DNA from: Hyalangium versicolor
GTDB lineage: Bacteria; Myxococcota; Myxococcia; Myxococcales; Myxococcaceae
Length of the DNA: 64,000 nt
Assembly: GCF_020103695.1 (NCBI RefSeq)
Contig: NZ_JAHXBF010000006.1
Coordinates: 186,001 to 250,000 of the forward strand
Direction: 5' to 3'
Of this stretch, positions 33,107 to 41,509 are shown piece after piece (position 1 is the first letter of the stretch; each line of letters opens with the position of its first letter). Under the pieces are notes generated by a model. It did no database searches. It was not told where the DNA came from and saw only the letters and a list, made by a program, of their open reading frames with translations. A program made the translations under genes and the position numbers.

Positions 33107-34996
33107 ATGTTCGAATTCATCCAGGCCCACCTGCTGCTCCTCACTGGCGCCATCGTGCTGCCCGGGTTGGCCATCTGGCTCATCTTCGGTCTCGGCACCT
33201 GGGTCATTCGGGAGGGCGAGTCCGGATTGATCATCCGGCGCTTCGGCCGGCAGCTGTCTCCGGGGCGGCTCGTGGCGCGCAAGGGAGAGGCTGGCTACCA
33301 AGCGCGGATGCTGCCTCCAGGCTGGCACTTCGGGCTGTGGCGTTGGCAGTACAAGGTGGTCCGTGTGCCGCTCGTCATTGTGCGGCCTGGAGAGATGGCT
33401 CTCGTGGTCGCCAAGGACGGCGAGCCGCTGCCCGCCGAGCGCATCCTTGGAGAGGTGGTGGAGTGCGACGACTTCCAGGACGCGGAGGCGTTCCTCACCA
33501 ACAGAGGCCAGCGTGGCCGCCAGGCCGGCTTCCTCACCGCGGGCCACTACCGCATCAACCCGGCGCTCTTCGACGTGGTGACGACGGCGAACGCCGTCAA
33601 GCACGGCATGGACGCCAGCCAGTTGCGCGTCTTCCAGGTGCCCGCGGATCGGGTGGGCATCGTCACGGTGCTGGACGGCAAGCCGGTGCCGGCGGGCGAT
33701 CTCGCCGGTCCCGTGGTGGAGGCGCATGACAGCTTCCAGAACCCGCAGGTCTTCATCGATGCGGGCGGCAGCCGAGGCCTCCAGGAGGAGGTGTTGATGT
33801 CGGGCTCGTGGAACCTCAACCCCTGGTTCGTGCAGGTGGAGCTGATCCCCCTGACGGAGATCCCCATCGGCTACGTGGGGGTGGTGGTCTCCTATGTGGG
33901 GCGCGAGCACGTGGACGTGTCCGGTGACTCCTTCACGCACGGCGATCTGGTGGAGAAGGGCCGCAAGGGCGTGTGGGTGGAGCCGCTGCTGCCCGGCAAG
34001 CACCCGCTCAATACGCGGGTCATGAAGGTGGAGTTGGTGCCCACCACCAACATCGTTCTCAACTGGGCCAACCGCACCGAGTCCCACAAGTACGACGACA
34101 AGCTCTCCAGCATCCACGTGCGCAGCAAGGACGGCTTCGGCTTCAGCCTGGACGTGTCGCAGATCATCCACATCAGCATGAAGAACGCGCCGCGCGTCAT
34201 CTCGCGGGTGGGCAGCATGCAGAACCTCGTGGATCACGTGCTGCAGCCCACGGTGGGCAACTACTTCCGCAACTCGGCGCAGGAGGTGACGGTGCTGGAG
34301 TTCCTCTCGGCGCGCAGTGACAGGCAGAAGCAGGCCTTCGATGCCATCCGCAAGGCCATCCAGGTGTACGACGTGGAGTGCATCGACACGCTCATCGGCG
34401 ACATCGTCCCTCCTGCGGAGCTGATGAAGACGCAGACGGACCGGAAGATCGCCGAGGAGCTGCAGCGCACGTACGAGGTGCAGCGCATGGCGGAGGTGAA
34501 GCGGCAGGATCTGCAGCGCGAACTGGCCATCGCCAACATCCAGGCGGAGGTGGTGCGCAGCGAGCAGCAGGTGCGCATCAGCGAGCAGAACGCGCGGGCC
34601 CAGGTGGAGTCCGCGCGCGGCGAGGCGCTCTCGGTGAAGGCGCGGGCCGAGGCGGAGGCCGAGTCCGTGCGCATGGTGGGTCTGGCCAAGGCCGACGCCG
34701 AGTCGCAGACGGTATTGAAAGTCGGCGCGGCCAAGGCCGAGGCCGAGGCGGGGCTGGTGCTGAAGGTCGGCGCGGCCAAGGCCGAGGCTCACCGCCAGGG
34801 CCAGGATGCGCTCGGCGCGGCGGGGTACACGGCGGTGCAGATCGCCAGCATCCTCGGCGAGCACCACGTGAAGCTGGTGCCGGACATCTCGGTCGGCGGC
34901 AACGCGCAAGGCGGCGGACTGGCGGAAGTGCTCATCGGCCGCATGCTCGCCTCGAGCGCCCAGGGGCTCTCCGCCCCGGTTCCGCCCAAGTCATGA
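33107..34996 (+). CDS. Flotillin-like SPFH/band-7 membrane scaffold protein
   Basis: 629 residues from ATG 33107, directly behind GGAAGG. One N-terminal hydrophobic segment (LLLLTGAIVLPGLAIWLIFGL) anchors the protein; SPFH-like domain sequence follows (GLIIRRFGRQL, DKLSSIHVRSKDGFGFSLDV). From about 455 to 575 there is a long heptad-rich, Ala/Glu/Lys-rich coiled coil with imperfect repeats such as VGAAKAEAEAGLVLKVGAAK. This is the flotillin plan, though the N-terminal half is longer than in YqiK-type proteins. Flotillins organise membrane microdomains and affect fluidity and secretion. The upstream sigma-54-like promoter suggests activation by the divergent bEBP. A strong hairpin follows the stop. 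Confidence 0.85.
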   Translation: MFEFIQAHLLLLTGAIVLPGLAIWLIFGLGTWVIREGESGLIIRRFGRQLSPGRLVARKGEAGYQARMLPPGWHFGLWRWQYKVVRVPLVIVRPGEMALVVAKDGEPLPAERILGEVVECDDFQDAEAFLTNRGQRGRQAGFLTAGHYRINPALFDVVTTANAVKHGMDASQLRVFQVPADRVGIVTVLDGKPVPAGDLAGPVVEAHDSFQNPQVFIDAGGSRGLQEEVLMSGSWNLNPWFVQVELIPLTEIPIGYVGVVVSYVGREHVDVSGDSFTHGDLVEKGRKGVWVEPLLPGKHPLNTRVMKVELVPTTNIVLNWANRTESHKYDDKLSSIHVRSKDGFGFSLDVSQIIHISMKNAPRVISRVGSMQNLVDHVLQPTVGNYFRNSAQEVTVLEFLSARSDRQKQAFDAIRKAIQVYDVECIDTLIGDIVPPAELMKTQTDRKIAEELQRTYEVQRMAEVKRQDLQRELAIANIQAEVVRSEQQVRISEQNARAQVESARGEALSVKARAEAEAESVRMVGLAKADAESQTVLKVGAAKAEAEAGLVLKVGAAKAEAHRQGQDALGAAGYTAVQIASILGEHHVKLVPDISVGGNAQGGGLAEVLIGRMLASSAQGLSAPVPPKS

Positions 34997-35015
34997 GGTA
35001 GGGCCCGAAAAAACC

Positions 35016-35070
35016 GCAGCGGGCCCCCTCTGCATCATCCCCCGAGGATGCAGAGGGGCAGGCCCGCTGC
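35016..35070 (+). terminator. Long hairpin after the flotillin-like gene
   Basis: GCAGCGGGCC and CCCTCTGCATC pair with GATGCAGAGGG and GGCCCGCTGC across a ten-base loop, giving a stem of about 21 base pairs with a small bulge. It begins 19 bases after the flotillin-like stop. No U-run follows, but the stem is strong enough to be a transcription terminator or mRNA-stabilising structure. Confidence 0.7.
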
Positions 35071-35483
35071 TCACTGCCCACCCCACTCGGGTGCGGACTG
35101 CTGTGATGGCATACGGCCCATCACTCGCCCCCGGGTGTCCGCGTGCGGGTGGCTTGAGTTGCTCCCGATTTCCGAGAGCGCCTCATGTATTCCGGATGCT
35201 AATGCACGTCGTAAGCACCCGGCAACTTCTTATGGCCCTAAGGGCGTGTTTACTCGATGTTTTTTCCCGGTGCGCCCTCGGGGCGGAATCTTCTAGTCTC
35301 ATTGCGGACGGGAATCAAGGATTTCATGTCTAATCAGACTAATTAGCCGAGGAAGAGACCCGGCAGGTGGTGTGGGGGAGTGAATAGCCGTGCCATCATC
35401 CGAGCGCTCGGCCCGGATGCTCTCCCGAGAGAGCGGGGCGCGAGGAAGAGTGAGCCTGGCTGTCGAGAGGGACCCGCCGCGCC
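35071..35483. other. Non-coding gap before the 197-codon paralogues
   Basis: No convincing gene. The right half (about 35180-35340) is AT-richer than average and has small palindromes (GCCCTAAGGGC, and CTAAT/ATTAG arms near 35335). It probably contains the promoter for the three paralogues that follow, but I could not fix -35 and -10 boxes. Confidence 0.5.
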
Positions 35484-36077
35484 ATGATTCCGTTCAACGA
35501 GTTCAAGGGCATCGAGGTGTCTGGACGCAACGTGCTGGGGCTCGTGCAGGCGTTCGGGCAGTTCAAATCGATCGCCAGTCAGATCCTGCTGGCCGAGGGG
35601 ATTGGGCAGAAGGGCCCGGACGGCATGGTCGTCGTGGAGCCCGAGTCCTGGTACCCGTTCGACGCATTTCTGCGAGCCTTCGCGCGAGCCAGCCAGCATA
35701 TGGGTGACTCGGTGCTGCACCAGATTGGCGTGTCGGTGATGAAGAACGTCGAGTGGTTGCCCAGCGTGAAGGACGTGAAGTCGATGATGGAGACGATGGA
35801 CGCGGGCTACCACATGCATCACCGGAAGAACGGCCGGCCGATGTGGGATCCGACGACGGGGAAGATCAAGGAGGGCATCGGGCACTACCGGTGGAAGCTG
35901 CGGGAGGATGGCTCGGTGGAGGTGGAGAGCGACAACCCGTACCCGTGTGCTTTCGATCGGGGGATGTTGTTCGGGGGCCTGCGGCGGCTGCACACGGTGG
36001 GCGCCGTCCTCCACGACGACAGCCAGCCGTGTCGCAAGAAGGGGCATTCGTCCTGCGTCTACGTGGTCAAGGGGTGA
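35484..36077 (+). CDS. Tandem paralogue 1 of 3, V4R-like C-terminus, unknown function
   Basis: 197 residues, soluble, no signal peptide. It shares its full length with the two following genes. The first 100 residues are mostly helical (FKGIEVSGRNVLGLVQAFGQ). Conserved features across the three are LLAEGIG, MGDxVLHQIGVS, HHR, MWDxxTxxxxEGIGHY, NPYPCAFDxG and a terminal CRKxGxxSCxYxVK. The Cys pattern after a Gly-rich turn recalls V4R/HNOB-like small-molecule-binding domains, which end in C-G-C-x-F/Y; this is a weak likeness only. This copy is the most diverged of the three. Followed 14 bases later by the second copy, so a shared transcript is likely. Confidence 0.7.
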   Translation: MIPFNEFKGIEVSGRNVLGLVQAFGQFKSIASQILLAEGIGQKGPDGMVVVEPESWYPFDAFLRAFARASQHMGDSVLHQIGVSVMKNVEWLPSVKDVKSMMETMDAGYHMHHRKNGRPMWDPTTGKIKEGIGHYRWKLREDGSVEVESDNPYPCAFDRGMLFGGLRRLHTVGAVLHDDSQPCRKKGHSSCVYVVKG

Positions 36078-36091
36078 GCCAGGGGGAGTCC

Positions 36092-36685
36092 ATGCGCACG
36101 TTCGATGAGTACAAGGGGATCGAGGTCTCGGGACGAGTCGTGTTCGGGCTGGTTCAGGCGTTTGGCCAGTTCAAGGGGCAGGCCAGCCAGTTGCTGCTGG
36201 CGGAGGGAATCGGGACGAAGGGGGCGGATGGTTTGGTGGTGGTGGATCCGACGGCCTGGTACCCGCTCGACGGATTCATGAGGGCGTTCGACCGGACGGG
36301 ACAGCAGATGGGGGACTCGGTCCTGCATCAGATTGGTGTGTCGACGGCGAAGACGGCGGAGTGGGCGCCCAACACCACGGATCTCAAAGGGGTGATTTCG
36401 CAGATCGACCAGGGCTATCACCTGAACCACCGCAAGTTTGGGAAGGTGATGTGGGATCCGGCGACGGGCTATATGCAGGAGGGCATCGGTCACTATGTGT
36501 ACCGGGCTCGTCCGGATGGATCCATGGAGGTCCAGGCCAACAATCCGTACCCATGCGCTTTCGATAAGGGACTGCTCTTTGGGGCGATGCGCGTGCTCGA
36601 CACGGTGGGCGCCATCATTCATGACGACTCCCACCCGTGCCGCAAGCGGGGCAACAAGTCCTGCACGTACATCATCAAGGGTTGA
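36092..36685 (+). CDS. Tandem paralogue 2 of 3, V4R-like C-terminus, unknown function
   Basis: Again exactly 197 codons. ATG 36092 is chosen because AGGGGGAG lies a few bases upstream and because it makes the N-terminus (MRTFDEYKGIEVSGRVVFGL) align with copy 3; the frame extends further upstream only through antisense-like sequence inside copy 1. It is closer to copy 3 than to copy 1. Conserved Cys residues (NPYPCAFDKG and CRKRGNKSCTY) could bind metal or form a structural pair. No enzymatic motif is seen. The close spacing (14 bases on each side) indicates one operon of three duplicated genes. Confidence 0.7.
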   Translation: MRTFDEYKGIEVSGRVVFGLVQAFGQFKGQASQLLLAEGIGTKGADGLVVVDPTAWYPLDGFMRAFDRTGQQMGDSVLHQIGVSTAKTAEWAPNTTDLKGVISQIDQGYHLNHRKFGKVMWDPATGYMQEGIGHYVYRARPDGSMEVQANNPYPCAFDKGLLFGAMRVLDTVGAIIHDDSHPCRKRGNKSCTYIIKG

Positions 36686-36699
36686 TCAGGGGGAGGAAC

Positions 36700-37293
36700 A
36701 TGCGGACGTTCGAGGAGTACAAGGAGATCGAAGTCTCCGGGCGGGTGGTGTTCGGGGTCGTTCATGCCTTCGGCAATCTCAGGGCGCTGGCCAGTCAGTT
36801 GTTGCTGGCGGAGGGCATTGGGGAGAAGGCGGATGACGGGATGGTCATCGTGGACGCGATGGCCTGGTTTCCGCTCGATCGGTTCATGAGGGCGTTCGAC
36901 CGTGCGAGCCAGCAGATGGGAGACCCGGTCCTGCATCAGATCGGAGTGTCGACAGCGAGGACCGCGGAGTGGACGCCCAACGTGAGGGATCTCAAGGGGC
37001 TGGTCCCGCAGATCGATCGGGCCTATCACTTGAACCACCGCAGGCTCGGGAAGGTGATGTGGGATCAGGCCACGGATCAGATGCAGGAGGGTATTGGCCA
37101 CTACGTGTACCGGGCTCGCCCGGATGGCACCATGGAGCTCGAGGCGACCAATCCGTACCCGTGCGCCTTCGACAAGGGACTGCTCTTCGGCGCCATGAAG
37201 GTGCTCCACGCCCAGGGCGCCATCCTCCACGACGCGACCCATTCGTGCCGCAAGCGGGGCGACAAGTCCTGCACCTATATCGTCAAGGCGTAG
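36700..37293 (+). CDS. Tandem paralogue 3 of 3, V4R-like C-terminus, unknown function
   Basis: 197 codons from ATG 36700 with GGGGGAGG just upstream, the same ribosome-binding context as copy 2. The protein (MRTFEEYKEIEVSGRVVFGV) keeps the same blocks, including MGDPVLHQIGVST, GIGHYVYRARPDG and the final CRKRGDKSCTYIVK. The three products could form hetero-oligomers or respond to different ligands. The ABC transporter genes begin 36 bases downstream on the same strand and may be co-transcribed, which would connect these proteins to uptake of a small solute; that is speculative. Confidence 0.7.
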   Translation: MRTFEEYKEIEVSGRVVFGVVHAFGNLRALASQLLLAEGIGEKADDGMVIVDAMAWFPLDRFMRAFDRASQQMGDPVLHQIGVSTARTAEWTPNVRDLKGLVPQIDRAYHLNHRRLGKVMWDQATDQMQEGIGHYVYRARPDGTMELEATNPYPCAFDKGLLFGAMKVLHAQGAILHDATHSCRKRGDKSCTYIVKA

Positions 37294-37329
37294 AACGCGC
37301 GGCTCGCGGGCCGGGAGGCACGTGCTCCG

Positions 37330-38076
37330 GTGTTTGAGCTGGAGGGAGTCTCCAAGCGATTCGGTGTCACCCAGGCGCTGCGGCCGGTATCGCTGAAGCT
37401 GCCGCCTGGGCGCACCACGGTGCTGCTGGGGCCGAGCGGGTGTGGCAAGTCCACCCTGCTGCGGCTGATGAACGGGCTGCTGCGTCCGGATACAGGCCGC
37501 GTCCTCTTCGATGGGCAGCCGCTGGCATCCGAGCAGGCGGCGGTGCTCGCGGTGCGCCAGCGGATGGGCTACGCGCTCCAGGGAGGTGGACTGTTTCCGC
37601 ATCTCACGGCGCGGCAGAACGTGGACCTGATGGCCCGGCACCTGCGGTGGCCCGAGGCACGGCGGCAAGCCCGGCTGGCGGAACTCGTGGAGCTGACGCG
37701 CTTTCCGGCGGATGCGTTGGAGCGATTTCCCGGACAGCTCTCGGGAGGTCAGCGTCAGCGGGTGGGGCTCATGCGCGCGTTGATGTTGGAGCCGGACGTG
37801 TTGTTGCTCGACGAGCCGCTGGGGGCCTTGGATCCGATGGTGCGCTCCGAGCTGCAGGCGGATCTGCGGACCATCTTCGCGCGGTTGGGGAAGACGGTGG
37901 TGCTCGTCACGCATGATCTGGCGGAGGCGGCGTTCCTCGGCGAGCACATGGTGCTGCTGCGTGAAGGGCAAGTGGTGCAAGAGGGACCGCTCTCCGAGCT
38001 GGAGGCTCGCCCGGCGGACCCTTTCGTCACGCGCTTCATCCAGGCGCAGCGGCTGCTGACGGAGGGGCGCGGGTGA
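37330..38076 (+). CDS. ABC transporter ATPase, osmoprotectant/choline (OpuCA) type
   Basis: 248 residues from a GTG at 37330. All ABC motifs are present: Walker A GPSGCGKST, Q-loop ALQGGGLFPHLT, signature LSGGQRQRVG, Walker B VLLLDEPLGALD and switch VTHD. There is no CBS tandem at the C-terminus, unlike OpuA/OpuCA of Firmicutes, so osmotic gating through CBS domains is absent. It overlaps the next gene by four bases (GTGA), so the ATPase and the permease/binding protein form a two-gene importer. The nature of the partner (SKKFTESVILGEM) points to glycine betaine, choline, carnitine or a related betaine such as ergothioneine. Confidence 0.88.
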   Translation: MFELEGVSKRFGVTQALRPVSLKLPPGRTTVLLGPSGCGKSTLLRLMNGLLRPDTGRVLFDGQPLASEQAAVLAVRQRMGYALQGGGLFPHLTARQNVDLMARHLRWPEARRQARLAELVELTRFPADALERFPGQLSGGQRQRVGLMRALMLEPDVLLLDEPLGALDPMVRSELQADLRTIFARLGKTVVLVTHDLAEAAFLGEHMVLLREGQVVQEGPLSELEARPADPFVTRFIQAQRLLTEGRG

Positions 38077-39581
38077 GGGGGCTGCTCGCGGGCGCGTTGC
38101 TGGGGCTGCTGGGGGTGTTGGCTTGTGCTCGTGGGCACGAGGACACCCGGTCCGAGGTGCGGGTGGGCTCCAAGAAGTTCACCGAGTCCGTCATCCTGGG
38201 AGAGATGGTGGTGCGGCTCGCCCGGTTATCCGGGTCGCATGCGGTGCATCGGCGGGAGCTGGGAGGGAGCACCGTGCTCTGGGAGGCACTGAAGCGCGGC
38301 GAGCTGGACGTGTATCCCGAGTACACCGGTACCCTGCGCCAGGAGTTGTTTGCATCGCGAGGCCTGCGGACGGATGACGAGTTGCGCGCTGCGCTGGCCG
38401 CCGAGGGGCTGGGGATGAGTCGGCCGCTCGGGTTCAACGACACCTATGCGCTGGGGATGAAGGAGGCGGAGGCCGAGCGCCTGGGCATCCGGCGCATCTC
38501 GGACCTGCGCGCGCACCCGGAGATCCAGTTCGGGTTCAGCAACGAGTTCATGGAGCGCGCCGATGGCTGGCCCGCCCTGCGCGACCGTTACCAGCTACCT
38601 CAGCGGGAGGTGCGCGGGCTGGATCATGACCTCGCCTATCGCGGGCTGGAGAGTGGGGCGATCCAGGTGGCAGACCTGTACTCCACCGACGCGGAGATCG
38701 CCGCCTACGGCCTGCGCGTCCTGGAGGACGATCTGAAGCACTTCCCCGCCTACGACGCCGTGCTGTTGTACCGGGAGGACTGGGCGAAGCGGGGCCGGAG
38801 TGCACTCGAAGCGGTGCTGCGGCTGGAAGGGCTCATCTCCGAGAGGGAGATGGTGCAGCTCAATGCGCGGGCTCGCCTGGAGCGTGTCCCCGAGACGCAG
38901 GTGGCCTCGGAGTTCCTCGTGCGGAAGCTAGGCATCGAGCCGGAGATGGGGACGGACAGCGTGGCCTCGCGGGTGTGGCGCCGGACGCGGGAGCATCTGT
39001 TCCTGGTGATCGTGTCGCTGCTCGGAGCGGTGGCGGTGGCAGTGCCGCTCGGGGTGCTCGCGGCGAAGCGGGCGCGAGTGGGACGGGCGGTGTTGGGGCT
39101 GGCAGGCATCATCCAGACGGTGCCTTCATTGGCGCTGCTGGTGGTGATGATCCCGCTGCTGGGAATCGGCTCTCGGCCAGCGATCGTGGCGCTGTTCCTG
39201 TACGGGTTGCTGCCCATCGTGAGGAACACGGCTGCGGGGATCAGCGGCATCCCAGGAGACATCCGCGAGTCCGCCGAGGCCTTGGGCCTTCCCTCAGGCG
39301 CGAGGTTGTGGAGCATCGAGCTGCCGTTGGCCGCACCCTCAATCCTGGCTGGGATCCAGACGGCGGCCGTCATCAACGTGGGCACGGCAACGCTGGGGGC
39401 ATTGATTGGGGCGGGGGGCTACGGACAGCCGATTCTCACGGGCATCCGCTTGGATGACACGGGGCTCATCCTGGAGGGCGCGGTGCCTGCGGCGCTGCTG
39501 GCCCTCGTCGTCAGTGCGCTGTTCGAGCTCATCGAGCGTCTCGTGGTGCCCCGCGGACTCCGTGTGTCCCAGGCACGGTGA
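38073..39581 (+). CDS. ABC importer binding protein-permease fusion (OpuC/YehZY-like)
   Basis: 502 residues, GTG start overlapping the ATPase stop. The N-terminus is a lipoprotein-type signal with a lipobox-like LGVLAC (Cys 18). About 25-285 are an OpuAC/OsmX-type substrate-binding domain (VGSKKFTESVILGEM, DVYPEYTGTLRQ, FNDTYALGMK). About 305-495 are a BPD-type permease with five or six membrane helices and the EAA-like loop DIRESAEALGLPSGARLWSIELPLA. The order, binding domain first and permease second, is the reverse of the OpuABC-type permease-binding fusions I know. If the lipobox Cys is used, the protein is anchored both by lipid and by helices. Substrate is probably a quaternary amine, by family. 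Confidence 0.88.
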   Translation: MRGLLAGALLGLLGVLACARGHEDTRSEVRVGSKKFTESVILGEMVVRLARLSGSHAVHRRELGGSTVLWEALKRGELDVYPEYTGTLRQELFASRGLRTDDELRAALAAEGLGMSRPLGFNDTYALGMKEAEAERLGIRRISDLRAHPEIQFGFSNEFMERADGWPALRDRYQLPQREVRGLDHDLAYRGLESGAIQVADLYSTDAEIAAYGLRVLEDDLKHFPAYDAVLLYREDWAKRGRSALEAVLRLEGLISEREMVQLNARARLERVPETQVASEFLVRKLGIEPEMGTDSVASRVWRRTREHLFLVIVSLLGAVAVAVPLGVLAAKRARVGRAVLGLAGIIQTVPSLALLVVMIPLLGIGSRPAIVALFLYGLLPIVRNTAAGISGIPGDIRESAEALGLPSGARLWSIELPLAAPSILAGIQTAAVINVGTATLGALIGAGGYGQPILTGIRLDDTGLILEGAVPAALLALVVSALFELIERLVVPRGLRVSQAR

Positions 39582-39611
39582 GAGAAGGCTCGTTGACTCA
39601 CCTGAAGGGAA

Positions 39612-39980
39612 TCAGGATCGGCCGGCCAGGCGCGCCGTGAGAGCCTCGCGGTTCTCCACGAACCAGAGATGGGTTCCGCGGTTCGACTCGTAGACGAAGC
39701 TCTGGAGCGCCCGGCTGCTCGCCACATGGACCGAGATGTCGCCCACGATCACGAGACGGAGGCGATAGTTGACGCACTTCTGGGCGAACTCGCCGGCCTC
39801 GCCCGATGCGAGCTTGAAGAAGGATGCCTCCAAGCGCTCGACAGGGATGGCGATCAGGGCGACGTCATGCTCCCAGGCCAGACTGATCAGATCGGCAGCG
39901 TCCCGAAGCGGTGGCCCCTTCGTCGGCAACTCGAGGAGTTGGACACCGTGAACGTTGCTGACCTGGGCACTCGTGCTCAT
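39612..39980 (-). CDS. DUF4180 family protein
   Basis: 122 residues, soluble. It matches the DUF4180 pattern: ADLISLAWEHDVALIAIPVERL, a FFKLASGEAGEFAQKCVNY block and RLVIVGDISVHVASSRALQ, ending NRGTHLWFV. No catalytic residue set is known to me for this family, which resembles STAS-like small alpha/beta domains in length and rhythm. It lies 34 bases downstream of the heme A synthase gene on the same strand and may be co-transcribed, though no functional link is evident. It is convergent with the importer gene, with 30 bases between stops. Confidence 0.8.
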   Translation of the reverse strand: MSTSAQVSNVHGVQLLELPTKGPPLRDAADLISLAWEHDVALIAIPVERLEASFFKLASGEAGEFAQKCVNYRLRLVIVGDISVHVASSRALQSFVYESNRGTHLWFVENREALTARLAGRS

Positions 39981-40014
39981 TCGAAACCTCGACTCACTCG
40001 CCTTGCTGTTCCTG

Positions 40015-41001
40015 TCACCCTACGCCAGAGCTCGAAGCGGAGGCCGTCCGCTCCGGGCTCGGACGCAGCTCCGCCCTCGGCGCATCCTCCGCCAGTCCCG
40101 CCGCGCACAGCCGTATCAGCGAGATCCACACCAGATCCGCCAGGAACAGGTGGACAAGCTGCATCCACACCGGCGCTAGCAGCACCAGGTTCAGGACCCC
40201 CGCCGTCAGCTGCACCACATAAAGGATGCCGAGCACCGTCGCCCCTCGCTTCACCTCCGCTGTGGGTCGCAGCCGGGCGAGCAGAGAGCCCACCGTCACC
40301 ACCAGTGCCCCCACGCCAATCGCCACCAGCGGGTGCAGCACTCGCAGGCGCAGCAGGATGTGGGCCGTCTCGGACATGTCCTGCTGGAGTCCCTCCGTCA
40401 GACTGGTCGCGGGGAAGAGCGTGTCCCCCAGCGCCGCGATGGCTCCCGTCACTCCCAGCAGCGTGAGGGCCGACAGCCCGGTTGCCACCAGCGCTCCGGT
40501 CAGCCCCTGGCCTCGCAGGACCAGCCGCGCGCGTCCCCCCGCGAACCAGGCCGTCAACGCCTGGGCTCCGATGAGCAGGAAGGTGTTGATGAGGTGCACC
40601 GCCATCCAGAAGGCGCGGGCGATGGACGGGTTGTGCGCTACGTACTGCAGCAGCACCAGGCCCGCCCCGACAGCTCCCTCCGTCAGCATGAAGACAAGCT
40701 GGAAGACGGCCGCGCGCCGCACCGGATGCCCCTTCGCGTGCGCGCGCAGGCCCCACACGCACAGCGCCACCGCCAGTATCGTGGCCAGGCCGCTCGTTAC
40801 CCGGTGCGTGTACTCGATGAGCGTGGCAACGGTGGGCGCGCGGGGGATGACCACCCCGTTGCACTGCGGCCAGTGCTCTCCGCACCCAGCGCCCGAACCC
40901 GTGGCTCGCACGAAGGCGCCCCACAGCACCACCGCCAGCGTGTAGGCGAGCACGGCGTAGCTGAAGACCTGGAAGCGGCGAGACGAGGCTGGGTAGGTCA
41001 T
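40015..41001 (-). CDS. ctaA: Heme A synthase (COX15/CtaA family)
   Basis: 328 residues with about eight membrane helices. It oxidises the C8 methyl of heme O to give heme A for aa3-type cytochrome oxidase. Family features visible: the first extracellular loop with paired cysteines GCGEHWPQC, and conserved heme-ligand histidines in IEYTHRVTSG, WMAVHLINTF, RVLHPLVA and MQLVHLFLADL, in the duplicated four-helix arrangement. It ends with a Ser/Ala-rich tail of about 25 residues. No oxidase structural genes or ctaB are within this window, so it stands apart from a cytochrome oxidase operon here. Start ATG 41001; the ribosome binding site is weak. Confidence 0.9.
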   Translation of the reverse strand: MTYPASSRRFQVFSYAVLAYTLAVVLWGAFVRATGSGAGCGEHWPQCNGVVIPRAPTVATLIEYTHRVTSGLATILAVALCVWGLRAHAKGHPVRRAAVFQLVFMLTEGAVGAGLVLLQYVAHNPSIARAFWMAVHLINTFLLIGAQALTAWFAGGRARLVLRGQGLTGALVATGLSALTLLGVTGAIAALGDTLFPATSLTEGLQQDMSETAHILLRLRVLHPLVAIGVGALVVTVGSLLARLRPTAEVKRGATVLGILYVVQLTAGVLNLVLLAPVWMQLVHLFLADLVWISLIRLCAAGLAEDAPRAELRPSPERTASASSSGVG

Positions 41002-41509
41002 GGTGGGGCGACCCCGGCGGGAAGAGGGCTCCTCCCTAACTCACTTCGGCTCCGAACGCCTCTTCCCCCCGGGTCCTGCCTCCCGGCTTGCTTCCTCTCT
41101 TCCATCAGCTGGTGTGCTCGCAGCCAGCACCCCCCGTCCACGTTCTCGGACTGTCACCGTCCAGCCAGCGAGACGGTTCCCCGGGGAGGCTCGCCCGAGT
41201 ACCACCCACTGCGAGCAGCCTGACGCCCGAATTGCCTGGGAGTCTGGGCACTTGCGCACGCAGCCATCCGTATCTGGAGCGCTGGCACGCGGGATGCTTC
41301 AGCCCCTCACGACGCCGGGCGCTGACGACGCACGGCGGCTCGGGAGTCCAGGTCAACATTCCCGAGGCGAGCGTGGGACGTATCCCCCTGCGTCCCACGC
41401 TCGCACGATGTGCTTTCCTTTGGGGTGATGGGCGCGGCGGAAGCTCTCCCGCTGGAGTGGCGAGCAAGCTTCTTCCCCGAGAGCCGGGAGAAGTGGTTAG
41501 CCTCACCCC
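41002..41509. other. Non-coding gap with a 14-bp perfect stem
   Basis: No gene I can support; the open frames here are short and compositionally unlike protein. At 41367-41380 and 41391-41404 lies a perfect inverted repeat, GCGAGCGTGGGACG / CGTCCCACGCTCGC, with a ten-base loop (tatccccctg). It is 105 bases before the coiled-coil gene and could be a leader structure or an operator. Confidence 0.5.

Noticed and set aside
41000..41428. Possible small gene in the 41.0-41.5 kb gap
   Set aside because: Composition is Pro/Arg/Ser-rich with no ribosome binding site and it overlaps the inverted repeat.
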